Positions 39,662 through 48,571 of a stretch of 64,000 nt of DNA are shown here, in pieces; the first letter of the stretch is position 1, and each line of letters starts with the position of its first letter. This DNA is from Campylobacter taeniopygiae. GTDB lineage: Bacteria; Campylobacterota; Campylobacteria; Campylobacterales; Campylobacteraceae. A program made the position numbers and the translations under genes. The stretch spans positions 1 through 64,000 of the forward strand of contig NZ_NXLY01000009.1 in assembly GCF_005406225.1 (NCBI RefSeq). The letters run 5' to 3'. The notes under the pieces were generated by a model, which did not search any database, was not told the DNA's origin, and saw only the letters and a program-made list of their open reading frames with translations.

Positions 39662-40873
39662 ATGAAAAAAATTTTTACCATTTTCTTGCTCTTTTTGGGT
39701 GTCCTTTGGGCTGAAGATCCAACGATTACAGTTGTTAATTCAGGCGTAGTTTTACCAAAAATTATCGTTAAAGATAATTCTAATATAAGCGATATCGCTT
39801 TAAAACGTAGTTTTTATAATATAATCGTCAATGATTTAAAAGTGAGTTCAAATTTTGATGTTGTAAGTGATGCTGCTGAAAAAAGTAATTATGTTTTTGA
39901 ATATACTCTAAGTCAAAATGGAAATAGCTTAAATTTAAATGTTAAAATTAAAGCCGGAGGAATTGAAAAATCAAATCAAACTTATACTTTAAATAGTATT
40001 GAACAATATCCTTTTCTAGCACATAAGAGTATCAAAGCTTCTGTTAGTGCTTTAGGCTTACCTCCTGTTGAATGGATGGATCATAAAATTTTAATAGCTA
40101 GAAATTCAAGTTCTAAAAGAAGTCAAATTATCATGGCTGATTATACTTTAACGTACCAAAAAGTTCTTATTGATGGTGGTTTAAATTTATTTCCAAAATG
40201 GGGCAATAAAGAACAAACTATATTTTATTACACAGCTTATGATAACAATATGCCTACACTTTATCGCTACAATTTAAATTCCAATAAAGCCTATAAAATT
40301 CTATCCAGTGGTGGTATGGTTGTGGCTAGCGATGTAAGTTCAGATGGAAATAAACTACTTATTACCATGGCTCCAAAAGATCAACCTGATATTTATCTAT
40401 ATGATCTAAACAGTAAAAAATTAACCCAACTTACAAATTATTCTGGTATCGATGTTAATGGTAATTTTATAGGAAGTAATGATGATAAGATGGTTTTTGT
40501 TAGCGATCGTTTAGGCTATCCAAATATATTCTTACAAAATTTAGATAGTTCTAGTGGTGCTGAACAAGCTGTTTTTCATGGAAAAAATAACTCAGCGGTT
40601 TCTACTTATAAGGATTTCTTAGTGTATTCTAGTAGGGAAGCTAATCAATATGGAGTTTTTAATATTTATTTAACATCAATTAATGGCAATGACGTAAGAC
40701 AGCTTACAGCTAATGGAAAAAATTTATTCCCTAGATTTTCTAGTGATGGAGGCAGTATAGTTTTTATTAAATACCTCGGTGCACAAAGTGCTTTAGGTGT
40801 TATAAGAGTCAATGCAAACAAAACTTTTTATTTTCCTTTAAAGCTTGGAAAAATTCAATCTATTGATTGGTGA
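39662..40873 (+). CDS. tolB: Tol-Pal system protein TolB
   Basis: 403 residues with a cleavable signal peptide (ending near LWA), an N-terminal alpha/beta domain and a six-bladed beta-propeller shown by repeated SSDGNKLL, SDRLGYPNIF and SSDGGSIVF segments. It is periplasmic and binds Pal. It is 13 bases after tolA and has an AGGAG ribosome site. Confidence 0.95.
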   Translation: MKKIFTIFLLFLGVLWAEDPTITVVNSGVVLPKIIVKDNSNISDIALKRSFYNIIVNDLKVSSNFDVVSDAAEKSNYVFEYTLSQNGNSLNLNVKIKAGGIEKSNQTYTLNSIEQYPFLAHKSIKASVSALGLPPVEWMDHKILIARNSSSKRSQIIMADYTLTYQKVLIDGGLNLFPKWGNKEQTIFYYTAYDNNMPTLYRYNLNSNKAYKILSSGGMVVASDVSSDGNKLLITMAPKDQPDIYLYDLNSKKLTQLTNYSGIDVNGNFIGSNDDKMVFVSDRLGYPNIFLQNLDSSSGAEQAVFHGKNNSAVSTYKDFLVYSSREANQYGVFNIYLTSINGNDVRQLTANGKNLFPRFSSDGGSIVFIKYLGAQSALGVIRVNANKTFYFPLKLGKIQSIDW

Positions 40874-40911
40874 AGTTAGCATTATGAGTTGCAATTAATA
40901 AAAAATTTAGA

Positions 40912-40917
40912 TATAAT
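40912..40917 (+). promoter_or_regulatory. Probable internal promoter for pal
   Basis: TATAAT in the 78-base gap between tolB and pal, 35 bases before the ATG at 40952. This is the widest gap inside the atp-tol cluster. An extra promoter for the abundant lipoprotein Pal is plausible. Confidence 0.55.
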
Positions 40918-40951
40918 ACGCTCAAATCTATTCATATTGGAAAGGTCGGAA

Positions 40952-41449
40952 ATGAAAAAAATTCTTTTTAGTTCGATTGCCGCATTTGCAGTGATCATTA
41001 GTGGATGTAGCACAAAAAGCACTAGCGTAAGTAGCGATACTAGTGTAGATTCTAACAGAGGTTCAAACGGAAGAGATAATTGGGATATTGATTCAAGAAT
41101 TTCTCAACTTAATGATACTTTAAATAAAGTATATTTTGATTTTGATAAATTTAATATTCGCCCAGATATGCAAAATGTTATCAATAACAACGCAAATATC
41201 TTTAATACCGAAGTAAGTGGAGTTAATATCACAGTTGAAGGTAATTGCGATGAATGGGGAACTGATGAATATAATCAAGCTTTAGGTTTAAAAAGAGCAA
41301 AAGCTGTTAAAGAAGCTTTAGTGGCTCAAGGAGTAAATTCAGATAGAATTTCTATTAAAAGCTATGGTGAAACAAATCCAGTTTGTACAGAAAAAACAAA
41401 AGCTTGCGACGCACAAAACAGACGTGCTGAATTTAAACTATCAAAATAA
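40952..41449 (+). CDS. pal: Peptidoglycan-associated lipoprotein Pal (Omp18)
   Basis: 165 residues from ATG 40952; a longer upstream reading frame is rejected because this Met begins a perfect lipoprotein signal with lipobox IISGC (Cys19). The OmpA-like domain (YFDFDKFNIRPDM, VEGNCDEWGTDEYNQALGLKRA) binds peptidoglycan. It is an outer-membrane anchor of the Tol system and a known major antigen (Omp18) in C. jejuni. Confidence 0.96.
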   Translation: MKKILFSSIAAFAVIISGCSTKSTSVSSDTSVDSNRGSNGRDNWDIDSRISQLNDTLNKVYFDFDKFNIRPDMQNVINNNANIFNTEVSGVNITVEGNCDEWGTDEYNQALGLKRAKAVKEALVAQGVNSDRISIKSYGETNPVCTEKTKACDAQNRRAEFKLSK

Positions 41450-41452
41450 TCT

Positions 41453-42412
41453 ATGAAAAAAATACTTTCAGTAGCTCTTCTTATGGGAGCTACTTTACTT
41501 CATGCTGAAAACTCGGCTTTTGGTGCAGGAGATATAACTAGCAATAGTGCCTATGGTCTAAGCTCAAGCGAAAGATTACTCAAAGAAAAGCTTGATTCTT
41601 TAAGCAATAGCAATTCTCAAGCAAACGCAAGAATTGACGAAATGCAAGAAAGAATTGAAGGTTTGCAAAGCACTTTGGAAGGTATTAATTCTCAATATGC
41701 TAAATCTAATTCTAGATTAACCCAATTGGAAGCAAATAATGATAGTCTAGAAAATAACTTAACCATAGAAATTCAAAATTTAAAAAAATATGTTGAAGAA
41801 AGTAGAAAAATTCAAGAAGCTAATAATAAGCAATTTAAAAAAATCTTAACAGAACTTAGTTCTTTAGTCGATTCTATTAATGCAAATTATGTATCAAAAG
41901 AAGAACTTAAAGATATAAATTTAAGCATAAATAACATTTCATCAAACACTTCACATAAAAACACTGATAATACTTTAAATGAAAAAAAAGATGATAATAT
42001 CACAACTAATATACAAATTCAGGATGCAAATAAAACTATAGATGATTCATGGAAAAAGAAGAAAAATAATGAAATTTTAGATTTAGCGATACAAGATCTC
42101 CATAAAGATTTATATGAAGAATGCAAAACCAAATTAAACCATCTTATAGCACAAAAATATAAACCGGCAAGAGCAAATTTTTGGCTAGGAGAGGTAGAAT
42201 ATAAACAAAAAAATTATAACAATGCCATTGCTTTTTACAAAAAAAGTTCTGCTATCAGCTCTAAGGGGGATTATTTTCCAAAGCTTTTATACCACACTGC
42301 AATTTCACTAGATAAAGTAGGTAATACAAAAACAGCCAATGGATTTTACAAGGCTTTAAAGAAAAATTATCCAAATACACCTGAAGCAAAAGCTTCGCCA
42401 AATAGAAAATAA
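41453..42412 (+). CDS. cpoB: CpoB/YbgF-like periplasmic coordinator
   Basis: 319 residues: signal peptide (ending near LLHA), an N-terminal coiled coil (about 45-155), a polar linker, and C-terminal TPR repeats (about 200-310: ARANFWLGEVEYKQKNYNNA, then LYHTAISLDKVGN). This is the architecture of CpoB, which couples Tol to peptidoglycan synthesis during constriction. The gene directly follows pal, as in many Gram-negatives. Confidence 0.88.
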   Translation: MKKILSVALLMGATLLHAENSAFGAGDITSNSAYGLSSSERLLKEKLDSLSNSNSQANARIDEMQERIEGLQSTLEGINSQYAKSNSRLTQLEANNDSLENNLTIEIQNLKKYVEESRKIQEANNKQFKKILTELSSLVDSINANYVSKEELKDINLSINNISSNTSHKNTDNTLNEKKDDNITTNIQIQDANKTIDDSWKKKKNNEILDLAIQDLHKDLYEECKTKLNHLIAQKYKPARANFWLGEVEYKQKNYNNAIAFYKKSSAISSKGDYFPKLLYHTAISLDKVGNTKTANGFYKALKKNYPNTPEAKASPNRK

Positions 42413-42424
42413 AAAAGGAAAAAA

Positions 42425-42985
42425 ATGTCAATAGAAAAAAATAATGTTGTTTCAATGTTTTATGAACTCAAAGATGCCAATACTCAAGAAGTTTTAGAAT
42501 CAAATTTATACGCTCAACCTATTTCTTTTATAGTCGGAAAAGGACAGATTTTAGAAAGCTTAGAAGAAGAAATTATGAAGCTTGATTGTCCAAGCAATAG
42601 TGATGTTTTAATTAAAAAAGAAAAGGGTTTGGGTGAATACGATGCTAACGCTATTCAAACATTACCTAAAGAGCAATTTGCCGGAATTGATTTGAAAATA
42701 GGTATGGAACTTTTTGGTGAAGGTGAAAATGGTGAAACCGTTCGCGTAAGTGTTAAAGAAATTAATGAAAACGATGTTGTTGTTGATTATAATCATCCTT
42801 ATGCTGGAAGAGATTTACTCTTTTCACTTAACATTGTAGATGTTAGACCAGCTAGCGAAGATGAAATTTTAACAGGCATTATTGCAGGAAGTCATAGTTG
42901 TGGATGTGGCGGGGGACACCATGATCACGATCATCATCACGGAGGTGGTGGCTGCTGCGGTGGCGGAGGTTGTGGTTGTCACTAA
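42425..42985 (+). CDS. slyD: SlyD-type FKBP prolyl isomerase with metal-binding tail
   Basis: 186 residues: an FKBP domain with the inserted chaperone flap typical of SlyD (about 1-150), then a tail rich in His, Cys and Gly (about 158-186, including HHDHDHHH and several CC/CGC groups) suited to bind nickel or zinc. In E. coli the tail feeds nickel to hydrogenase; a published C. jejuni study concluded, as I recall, that hydrogenase there does not need SlyD. Its TAA overlaps the fabD ATG by one base. Confidence 0.95.
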   Translation: MSIEKNNVVSMFYELKDANTQEVLESNLYAQPISFIVGKGQILESLEEEIMKLDCPSNSDVLIKKEKGLGEYDANAIQTLPKEQFAGIDLKIGMELFGEGENGETVRVSVKEINENDVVVDYNHPYAGRDLLFSLNIVDVRPASEDEILTGIIAGSHSCGCGGGHHDHDHHHGGGGCCGGGGCGCH

Positions 42986-43908
42986 TGAATATTGCCTTTA
43001 TATTTCCAGGACAAGGATCTCAAGTCGCTGGAATGGGAAAAAGCTTTTACGAAAATTCTAAAAATGCAAAAGAACTCCTTGAAAGTGCAAGTGATTTTTG
43101 TAAGATTGATTTTAAACATTTGCTTTTTGAAGAAAATGATCAGTTAAATAAGAGCGAATTTACCCAACCTGCTATTGTATTAAATTCTTTGATGGCTTAT
43201 ACAGCCTTAATCGAACAAAAACCAGACTTACAAGCTGTATTTTCTCTAGGTCATTCTTTAGGAGAATTTTCAGCTTTGGCCGTAAATGGAGCTTTAGAAT
43301 TTTTGCAAACTCTTACTTTGGTTAATAAAAGAGGATTTTTCATGCAAGAAGATTGTTCTAAAATTGAAGCAGGAATGATGGTTGTTTTAGGATTGGATGA
43401 TCAAATCGTAGAAGAAATTTGCAAAAAAGCCCAAGAAGAAAATAAAAAAATATTTGCAGCAAACTATAACTGCGATGGTCAAATTGTTGTAGCAGGTTTA
43501 AAACCTGATCTTATAAGTTACGAAAATGAATTTAAAAAAGCTGGGGCAAAAAGAGCAATGCTTTTAAACATGAGTGTTGCAAGTCATTGTCCTTTACTTG
43601 AAAATGCTTCATCAAAACTTTGCATTGAGCTTGAAAAAACACTCAAACCAAATTTTAAAGCTGTAGTTTCAAATGCAAATGCAAAAATTTATACCGATAA
43701 AGAACAAGCGTTAAAACTACTCAAATCTCAACTCATTTCTCCTGTTCTTTATAAGCAAAGTATTAAAAATTATGAAAATGAAATCGATTACTTTATAGAA
43801 TTTGGTGCAAGCATTCTTAAAGGTTTAAACAAAAAAATAAGCTCTAAGGAAACTTATTCTTTGACTAATTTTAGCGATATTGATGAATTTTTAAAGGTTA
43901 TAAAATGA
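42985..43908 (+). CDS. fabD: Malonyl-CoA:ACP transacylase
   Basis: 307 residues from ATG 42985 (overlapping the slyD stop), with the motif FPGQGSQVAGMG at the start, the nucleophile Ser91 in GHSLGEF, and the catalytic His in the ASHCPLL segment. It loads malonyl units for fatty-acid synthesis. It overlaps mtnN by 4 bases. Confidence 0.96.
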   Translation: MNIAFIFPGQGSQVAGMGKSFYENSKNAKELLESASDFCKIDFKHLLFEENDQLNKSEFTQPAIVLNSLMAYTALIEQKPDLQAVFSLGHSLGEFSALAVNGALEFLQTLTLVNKRGFFMQEDCSKIEAGMMVVLGLDDQIVEEICKKAQEENKKIFAANYNCDGQIVVAGLKPDLISYENEFKKAGAKRAMLLNMSVASHCPLLENASSKLCIELEKTLKPNFKAVVSNANAKIYTDKEQALKLLKSQLISPVLYKQSIKNYENEIDYFIEFGASILKGLNKKISSKETYSLTNFSDIDEFLKVIK

Positions 43909-44591
43909 AAATAGCAATTTTAGGCGCAATGCCAGAGGAAATAACCCCTTTACTTGAAATTTTAAAAGAATACAAAAGTATTGAATACGCAAACAATACT
44001 TATTATCTAGCAAATTATAAAAATCATGAACTTATTTTAGCTTATTCTAAAATAGGAAAAGTCAATTCAACTTTAAGTGCAAGCATAATGATTGAAAAAT
44101 TTGGGGCTGAAATTTTACTTTTTACAGGTGTGGCAGGTGCTTTTAATCCAGAATTAGAAATAGGTGACTTACTCTACGCTACGCAATTAGCTCAATATGA
44201 TCTTGATATAACCGCTTTTGGACATCCACTTGGTTTTGTTCCTGGGAATGAAATTTTTATAAAAACAGATGAGAAGTTAAATAATCTTGCTTTAGAAGTT
44301 GCAAAAGAATTAAATATCAAACTAAAATCAGGAATCATTGCAACTGGAGATGAATTTATCTGCGATGAAGCAAAAAAAGCAAAAATAAGAGAAATTTTTA
44401 ACGCCGATGCTTGTGAAATGGAAGGTGCTAGTGTTGCTTTAGTTTGTGATGCTTTAAAAATACCTTGTTTTATTTTAAGAGCTATGAGTGATAAAGCTGG
44501 AGAAAAAGCTGAATTCGATTTTGATGAATTTGTGATTAATTCTGCGAAGATTTCGGCTAATTTTGTTCTTAAAATGTGTGAGAAATTATGA
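43905..44591 (+). CDS. mtnN: MTA/SAH and aminodeoxyfutalosine nucleosidase
   Basis: 228 residues with the MTAN active-site residues: Glu in AMPEEITPL, Glu in CEMEGASVA and Asp in MSDKAGE. It cleaves adenine from methylthioadenosine and S-adenosylhomocysteine. In Campylobacter and Helicobacter the same enzyme also cleaves 6-amino-6-deoxyfutalosine in menaquinone synthesis, which fits the mqnP-like gene at 61157-62041. It overlaps the neighbour genes by 4 bases each. Confidence 0.95.
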   Translation: MKIAILGAMPEEITPLLEILKEYKSIEYANNTYYLANYKNHELILAYSKIGKVNSTLSASIMIEKFGAEILLFTGVAGAFNPELEIGDLLYATQLAQYDLDITAFGHPLGFVPGNEIFIKTDEKLNNLALEVAKELNIKLKSGIIATGDEFICDEAKKAKIREIFNADACEMEGASVALVCDALKIPCFILRAMSDKAGEKAEFDFDEFVINSAKISANFVLKMCEKL

Positions 44592-45343
44592 TAAACCTCA
44601 GCAAAAAGCTTATACGACAAGTTGCTCAAGCAAACGCTCAATTTGGGCTTATTAAGGATGGTGATCGCGTTCTTTTAGGCTTAAGTGGGGGCAAAGATTC
44701 TTTAGCTTTAGCACATCTTTTAAATCGTATGCAAGCTCACGCCCCTTTCAAATTTGATCTTGAAACTGTTACTTTAAGTTATGGTATGGGTGAAGATTAT
44801 TCTCAATTACATGCACATTGTGAAGAACATGGTATTAAACATAGCATTCTTGACTCTAATATCTACGAGGTATCTGGCGACACCATAAGGGAAAATTCTA
44901 GTTTTTGTAGCTATTTTTCAAGAATGCGACGCGGAGCTTTATATACTTATGCTCTTGAAAAAGGTTTTAATAAACTTGCTATTGGCCATCATTTAGATGA
45001 TGCAGCGGAGAGTTTTTTTATGAATTTCATCCACAATGGATCCTTAAGAACCCTAGCTCCAATCTATAAAAGCAAACGTGGTATAACAGTGATACGCCCT
45101 TTGATTTTTGTTAGAGAAAGACAACTTAGAGACAATGCAATACAAAATGAACTCCAGGTTATAGGAAATGAGTTTTGTCCTGGTATGAAACTCAGTGAAA
45201 AAAATGTTAAATTTCCACATGCAAGAGAAGAATCCAAACAGCTTTTAGCAAATTTAGAAAAAGAACATCCTAAACTTTTTACGAGCTTAAAAACCGCCTT
45301 TTCTAACTTACATACAGAAACTTTTTGGATGAATCAAGTATAA
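44588..45343 (+). CDS. TtcA-like PP-loop tRNA-thiolation family protein lacking CxxC pairs
   Basis: 251 residues. The PP-loop ATP-binding motif SGGKDS is at 33-38, and AIGHHLDDAAESFFMN and the RMRRG segment place it in the TtcA/TtuA family (2-thiocytidine at tRNA position 32). The two CxxC pairs that hold the [4Fe-4S] cluster in TtcA are each reduced to one Cys: C107-S-Y-F110 and C197-P-G-M200. It may use a different cluster arrangement or have another substrate. It sits in a tightly packed run between mtnN and a hydrolase. Confidence 0.85.
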   Translation: MINLSKKLIRQVAQANAQFGLIKDGDRVLLGLSGGKDSLALAHLLNRMQAHAPFKFDLETVTLSYGMGEDYSQLHAHCEEHGIKHSILDSNIYEVSGDTIRENSSFCSYFSRMRRGALYTYALEKGFNKLAIGHHLDDAAESFFMNFIHNGSLRTLAPIYKSKRGITVIRPLIFVRERQLRDNAIQNELQVIGNEFCPGMKLSEKNVKFPHAREESKQLLANLEKEHPKLFTSLKTAFSNLHTETFWMNQV

Positions 45344-45350
45344 AAACTCT

Positions 45351-45872
45351 ATGGAAAAAGCTTTTGTCATAGTTGATTATCAAAATGATTTTATCAACGG
45401 AAGCTTAGGTTTTAAAAAAGCTTTAGAAATCAAAGAAAATATTCTTAATCACCTAAATCAAATCGATTTTAATACCACACATTTACTCATCACTTGTGAT
45501 ACACATGATCAAAATTATTTAAAAAGCAAAGAAGGGTTAAACCTCCCTATAAAACATTGTATTAAAGATACTTTTGGTTGGAAAATGCCTGATGAATTTG
45601 ATCCATTTTTAAAAAAAGCTCATAAAATTTTTTATAAAAATGCTTTTGGTAGTTTAGAATTTGCTAATTTTATCAACCAAAATCCATATAAAGAAATTTA
45701 TTTTTGCGGCCTTGTTTCACATATTTGTGTATTTTTTAACATTATCTTAGCTTTTAGTGCAAATCCTAATTCTAAGATTGTCTTATATCAAAATTCTACA
45801 GCCAGCTTTGATAATGATTTAGAACATTCAGCCTTTTGCCTACTTAAGGCCTATGGGGTTAAAATAATATAA
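45351..45872 (+). CDS. Isochorismatase-fold cysteine hydrolase, nicotinamidase-like
   Basis: 173 residues. The catalytic triad candidates are Asp9 (VDYQNDF), Lys96 (FYKNAFGS) and Cys126 (CGLVSHICV). A metal-site-like D50-T-H52 with H69 (PIKHC) resembles nicotinamidase. A role in NAD salvage is possible, but other amide hydrolases share the fold. Seven bases after the TtcA-like gene. Confidence 0.78.
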   Translation: MEKAFVIVDYQNDFINGSLGFKKALEIKENILNHLNQIDFNTTHLLITCDTHDQNYLKSKEGLNLPIKHCIKDTFGWKMPDEFDPFLKKAHKIFYKNAFGSLEFANFINQNPYKEIYFCGLVSHICVFFNIILAFSANPNSKIVLYQNSTASFDNDLEHSAFCLLKAYGVKII

Positions 45873-45896
45873 ATTAATTTCTTATTTGGTTGATAA

Positions 45897-46511
45897 ATGC
45901 AAGGTTTTATACTTCATACTCAAAAGGTAAAAGATGAGGATTTGATTGTTTCCATTTTAAGCCCAAAGAAATTCATAAAAACTTATCGTTTTTATGGACT
46001 CAGACATTCTAGCATTTTAAATGGATATAAAATCGACTTTTCCTTAGATGAGCATCCAAGTTTTTTGCCAAGACTTAAAGATGTATTGCATTTAAATTTT
46101 TCTTGGATTTTAGACAGAGAAAAAATGTTTATTTGGCAGGAATTTATTCGTCTTTTATTTAACCATTTAAAAGATACAGAAACGATTGAAGAGTTTTATT
46201 TTTTACTTTTGGAAGAATGTGTTAAGCGCTTTGAAAGGCAAAATCCTAAAAGAGTCATAGTGGATGCTTATCTTAAAATTTTAGAATTTGAAGGTCGGCT
46301 GCGCCAAGATTTTATTTGTTTTTCTTGTGAAGAAAAAATTCAAGATCAAATCACCCTTATAAGAGCTTTTTTGCCTTCACATAGTCATTGTGCCCTAGGA
46401 TATGAATTTAAAGAAGAAAAAATTAAATATTTTTATAAAAATAAAAATTGTCGAATTTTTGACGATAGGGAAATACAAAATTTATACAATTTAATCAAGG
46501 AAGGTTTATGA
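45897..46511 (+). CDS. recO: RecO-like recombination mediator
   Basis: 204 residues: an N-terminal OB-like domain ([18 protein letters not shown]..., the RecO start pattern), a helical middle and a C-terminal zinc-finger candidate with C141-x2-C144 and H162/H164-C165. It is shorter than E. coli RecO and clearly diverged. RecO loads RecA with RecR in Campylobacter, which lacks RecBCD. It overlaps ybeY by 4 bases. Confidence 0.75.
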   Translation: MQGFILHTQKVKDEDLIVSILSPKKFIKTYRFYGLRHSSILNGYKIDFSLDEHPSFLPRLKDVLHLNFSWILDREKMFIWQEFIRLLFNHLKDTETIEEFYFLLLEECVKRFERQNPKRVIVDAYLKILEFEGRLRQDFICFSCEEKIQDQITLIRAFLPSHSHCALGYEFKEEKIKYFYKNKNCRIFDDREIQNLYNLIKEGL

Positions 46512-46912
46512 TACTCAGTGATGAAAAATATGAATTTTTAGAAAAAATAGCGAATTTTTTAAGCCCAAAAGATGTTGAACTTGTTTTTGTTGATAGTCAG
46601 GAAATGCAAGAAATCAATCTAAGTCAAAGAAATCAAAATAAAACAACTGATGTTTTATCTTTCCCTCTTGAAAATATAGATGAAAATATCCCTCTAGGCT
46701 CCATAGTCATCAATACAGAACTAGCTAAAGAAAAAGCAAAAGAATTTGGACACAGCTATGAAGAAGAAATAAGTTTGTTATTTATTCACGCCATGCTTCA
46801 TTTATTAGGTTTTGATCATGAAAAAGATAATGGAGAAATGCGAAAAAAAGAAGAAGAACTTATAAAATATTTTAAATTGCCTAAGAGTTTGATTATTAGA
46901 ACTATGGATTGA
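46508..46912 (+). CDS. ybeY: Endoribonuclease YbeY
   Basis: 134 residues with the metal-binding motif H-x3-H-x5-H in [15 protein letters not shown] and the upstream [13 protein letters not shown] region. It acts in 16S rRNA 3'-end maturation and ribosome quality control. It is the last gene of the long plus-strand run. Confidence 0.95.
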   Translation: MILSDEKYEFLEKIANFLSPKDVELVFVDSQEMQEINLSQRNQNKTTDVLSFPLENIDENIPLGSIVINTELAKEKAKEFGHSYEEEISLLFIHAMLHLLGFDHEKDNGEMRKKEEELIKYFKLPKSLIIRTMD

Positions 46913-46983
46913 AAATTTATTTTTTAATTTAATTATTTATAAATATTCTATTAATTTAAAATTTAATTATAAGATTTTTAAGG

Positions 46984-46989
46984 TATAAT
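46984..46989 (+). promoter_or_regulatory. Probable -10 element for the anion transporter
   Basis: TATAAT 30 bases upstream of the ATG at 47019, in an AT-rich 106-base gap after ybeY. AAAAGGA supplies the ribosome site. Confidence 0.55.
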
Positions 46990-47018
46990 TTAGCTTTTAT
47001 ATTCTAAAAAGGATAATT

Positions 47019-48476
47019 ATGTTTTATGTAAAACTTTTGACACCTTTTATAGTTGGATTAATTATTTATTTTATTCCAATTCCAGAAGGTTTAAATTCTA
47101 ATGCTTGGCTTTATTTTAGTATTTTTATAGGCCTTATTATTGGTTTGATTTTAGAACCGATTGCTCCAGCATTAATCGGAATTATAGCTGTCACTCTAGC
47201 TGTTTTATTTAAAGTTGGACCTGTTGGTTCTAATAACATAGAAACCATTATTAAAGATTCTGTTGCAATAAAATGGGGATTATCAGGATTTTCTGATTCT
47301 GTAGTTTGGCTTATTTTTGCTGCTTTTACCATAGGACTTGGTTTTTCAAAAACAGGGCTAGGTGAGAGATTAGCCCTTTATCTCGTTTCAAAACTTGGAA
47401 AATCTACCTTGGGTTTAGGTTATGCTATTGCTATAGTGGATTTGATTTTAGCTCCTTTCATTCCTAGTAATGCTGCAAGAAGTGGAGGAACAGTTTATCC
47501 TATAGTCAGCAATATCTCTCCTATGTTTGAAAGTTATGCGGATAAAAATCCTAGAAAAATCGGTGCTTATCTTGTATGGATGGGTCTAGCAAGTTCTTGT
47601 CTTACTAGTTCTATTTTTCTTACAGGTCAAGCTCCAAACCCACTTGCCCTCTCTTTGATCTCTAAAAATGGAGTTATGGTTGTAGATTGGCTTAGTTGGT
47701 TTTTAGCCTTTTTACCAGTAGGTTTAATACTTTTTGTTATTACTCCGATTTTGGGATATTTTATATACCCACCAGAAGTTAAAGGATCAAAAGAAATAGC
47801 TATTTGGGCAAATGAAAAATATCAAGCTCTAGGAAAGATGCCAACTTCTCAAATTTTTATGCTTCTTATTGCCCTTATTGGATTAGTGCTTTGGGTTGGA
47901 TCAAGCTTTTTTAAAATCAATGCCACAACTACAGCTTTAATCATGATCATTTTAATGATAGCTTGTAAAATAATTACTTGGCAAGATTTTTTAGGCAATA
48001 AACCAGCTTGGAATACTCTTGTATGGTTCGCAACCCTTGTTACAATGGCAGGTGGGCTTAAAAATGTCGGATTTTTGGATTATTTGGCTAATTCTTTAGG
48101 ACATAGACTTTCAGGTTTTGAACCGTTCATTGCCACTATTTTACTTTTGATGTTATTTTCTTGGCTTAGATATTTCTTCGCTTCAGGAACTGCTTATGTT
48201 ACAGCTATCATCGCTGTTTTTGTATCTTTAGCTAGCTCTATTAAAGGTGTAAATCCGGCAGAAGTTATGCTAATACTTACATTACCGATGGGCTTTATGG
48301 GTATTATCACTCCTTATGGAACAGGCTCCTCTCCTTTATGGTTTGGAAGTAATTACATCAAAGGACCTCAATTTTTCTTACTGGGTGGAATATTTGCTGT
48401 AATTTACATGGCAATTTATTTTCTTGTAGGAATTCCTTGGATCGGATTTATAATACCTCATCTTAACTTTCATTAA
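47019..48476 (+). CDS. DASS-family anion (dicarboxylate) symporter or antiporter
   Basis: 485 residues with about 12 membrane segments. The paired substrate/sodium-site loops are visible: an SNAARSGGTVYPI motif in the first half and ITPYGTGSSPLWFGSNYI in the second. It is closest in type to the 2-oxoglutarate/malate and tartrate/succinate (TtdT, YbhI) group, so a C4-dicarboxylate or related anion is likely. It stands alone with its own promoter, where NCTC 11168 would continue with other genes, so it may be a replacement or insertion. Confidence 0.85.
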   Translation: MFYVKLLTPFIVGLIIYFIPIPEGLNSNAWLYFSIFIGLIIGLILEPIAPALIGIIAVTLAVLFKVGPVGSNNIETIIKDSVAIKWGLSGFSDSVVWLIFAAFTIGLGFSKTGLGERLALYLVSKLGKSTLGLGYAIAIVDLILAPFIPSNAARSGGTVYPIVSNISPMFESYADKNPRKIGAYLVWMGLASSCLTSSIFLTGQAPNPLALSLISKNGVMVVDWLSWFLAFLPVGLILFVITPILGYFIYPPEVKGSKEIAIWANEKYQALGKMPTSQIFMLLIALIGLVLWVGSSFFKINATTTALIMIILMIACKIITWQDFLGNKPAWNTLVWFATLVTMAGGLKNVGFLDYLANSLGHRLSGFEPFIATILLLMLFSWLRYFFASGTAYVTAIIAVFVSLASSIKGVNPAEVMLILTLPMGFMGIITPYGTGSSPLWFGSNYIKGPQFFLLGGIFAVIYMAIYFLVGIPWIGFIIPHLNFH

Positions 48477-48481
48477 AAATT

Positions 48482-48509
48482 AATTTTTCTCCTTTGTTGG
48501 AGAAAAATT
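48482..48509. terminator. Perfect 11-bp hairpin between convergent genes
   Basis: AATTTTTCTCC (48482-48492) and GGAGAAAAATT (48499-48509) pair fully around a six-base loop, just after the transporter stop. The GC core flanked by A/T tracts suits a bidirectional terminator between the plus-strand transporter and the minus-strand trxB, though no separate T-run follows the stem. Confidence 0.5.
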
Positions 48510-48546
48510 GATCTCTTAAGAAATATTTTAAAGATTTCAAAATTAA

Positions 48547-48563
48547 GTTAGAAATTTTCTAAC
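48547..48563. repeat. 17-base palindrome downstream of trxB
   Basis: GTTAGAAA-T-TTTCTAAC, perfect arms of eight around one base, nine bases beyond the trxB stop on the minus strand, followed there by TTAATTTTG. It may assist termination of trxB. It is too tight to form a normal hairpin without opening its centre, so a protein site is also possible. Confidence 0.35.
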
Positions 48564-48571
48564 CTAAAAAA

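Noticed and set aside
42890-42985. Gly/His/Cys-rich repetitive stretch considered as a repeat element
   Set aside because: It is the in-frame metal-binding tail of SlyD, a known family feature.
44192-44641. Minus-strand frame of 149 codons
   Set aside because: Lies opposite mtnN and the start of the TtcA-like gene, both with complete catalytic motifs; no independent support.
48477-48571. Insertion-sequence or attachment-site remnants flanking the anion transporter
   Set aside because: The inverted repeats here are short and terminator-like; no matching direct repeats, transposase fragment or integrase was found on either side.
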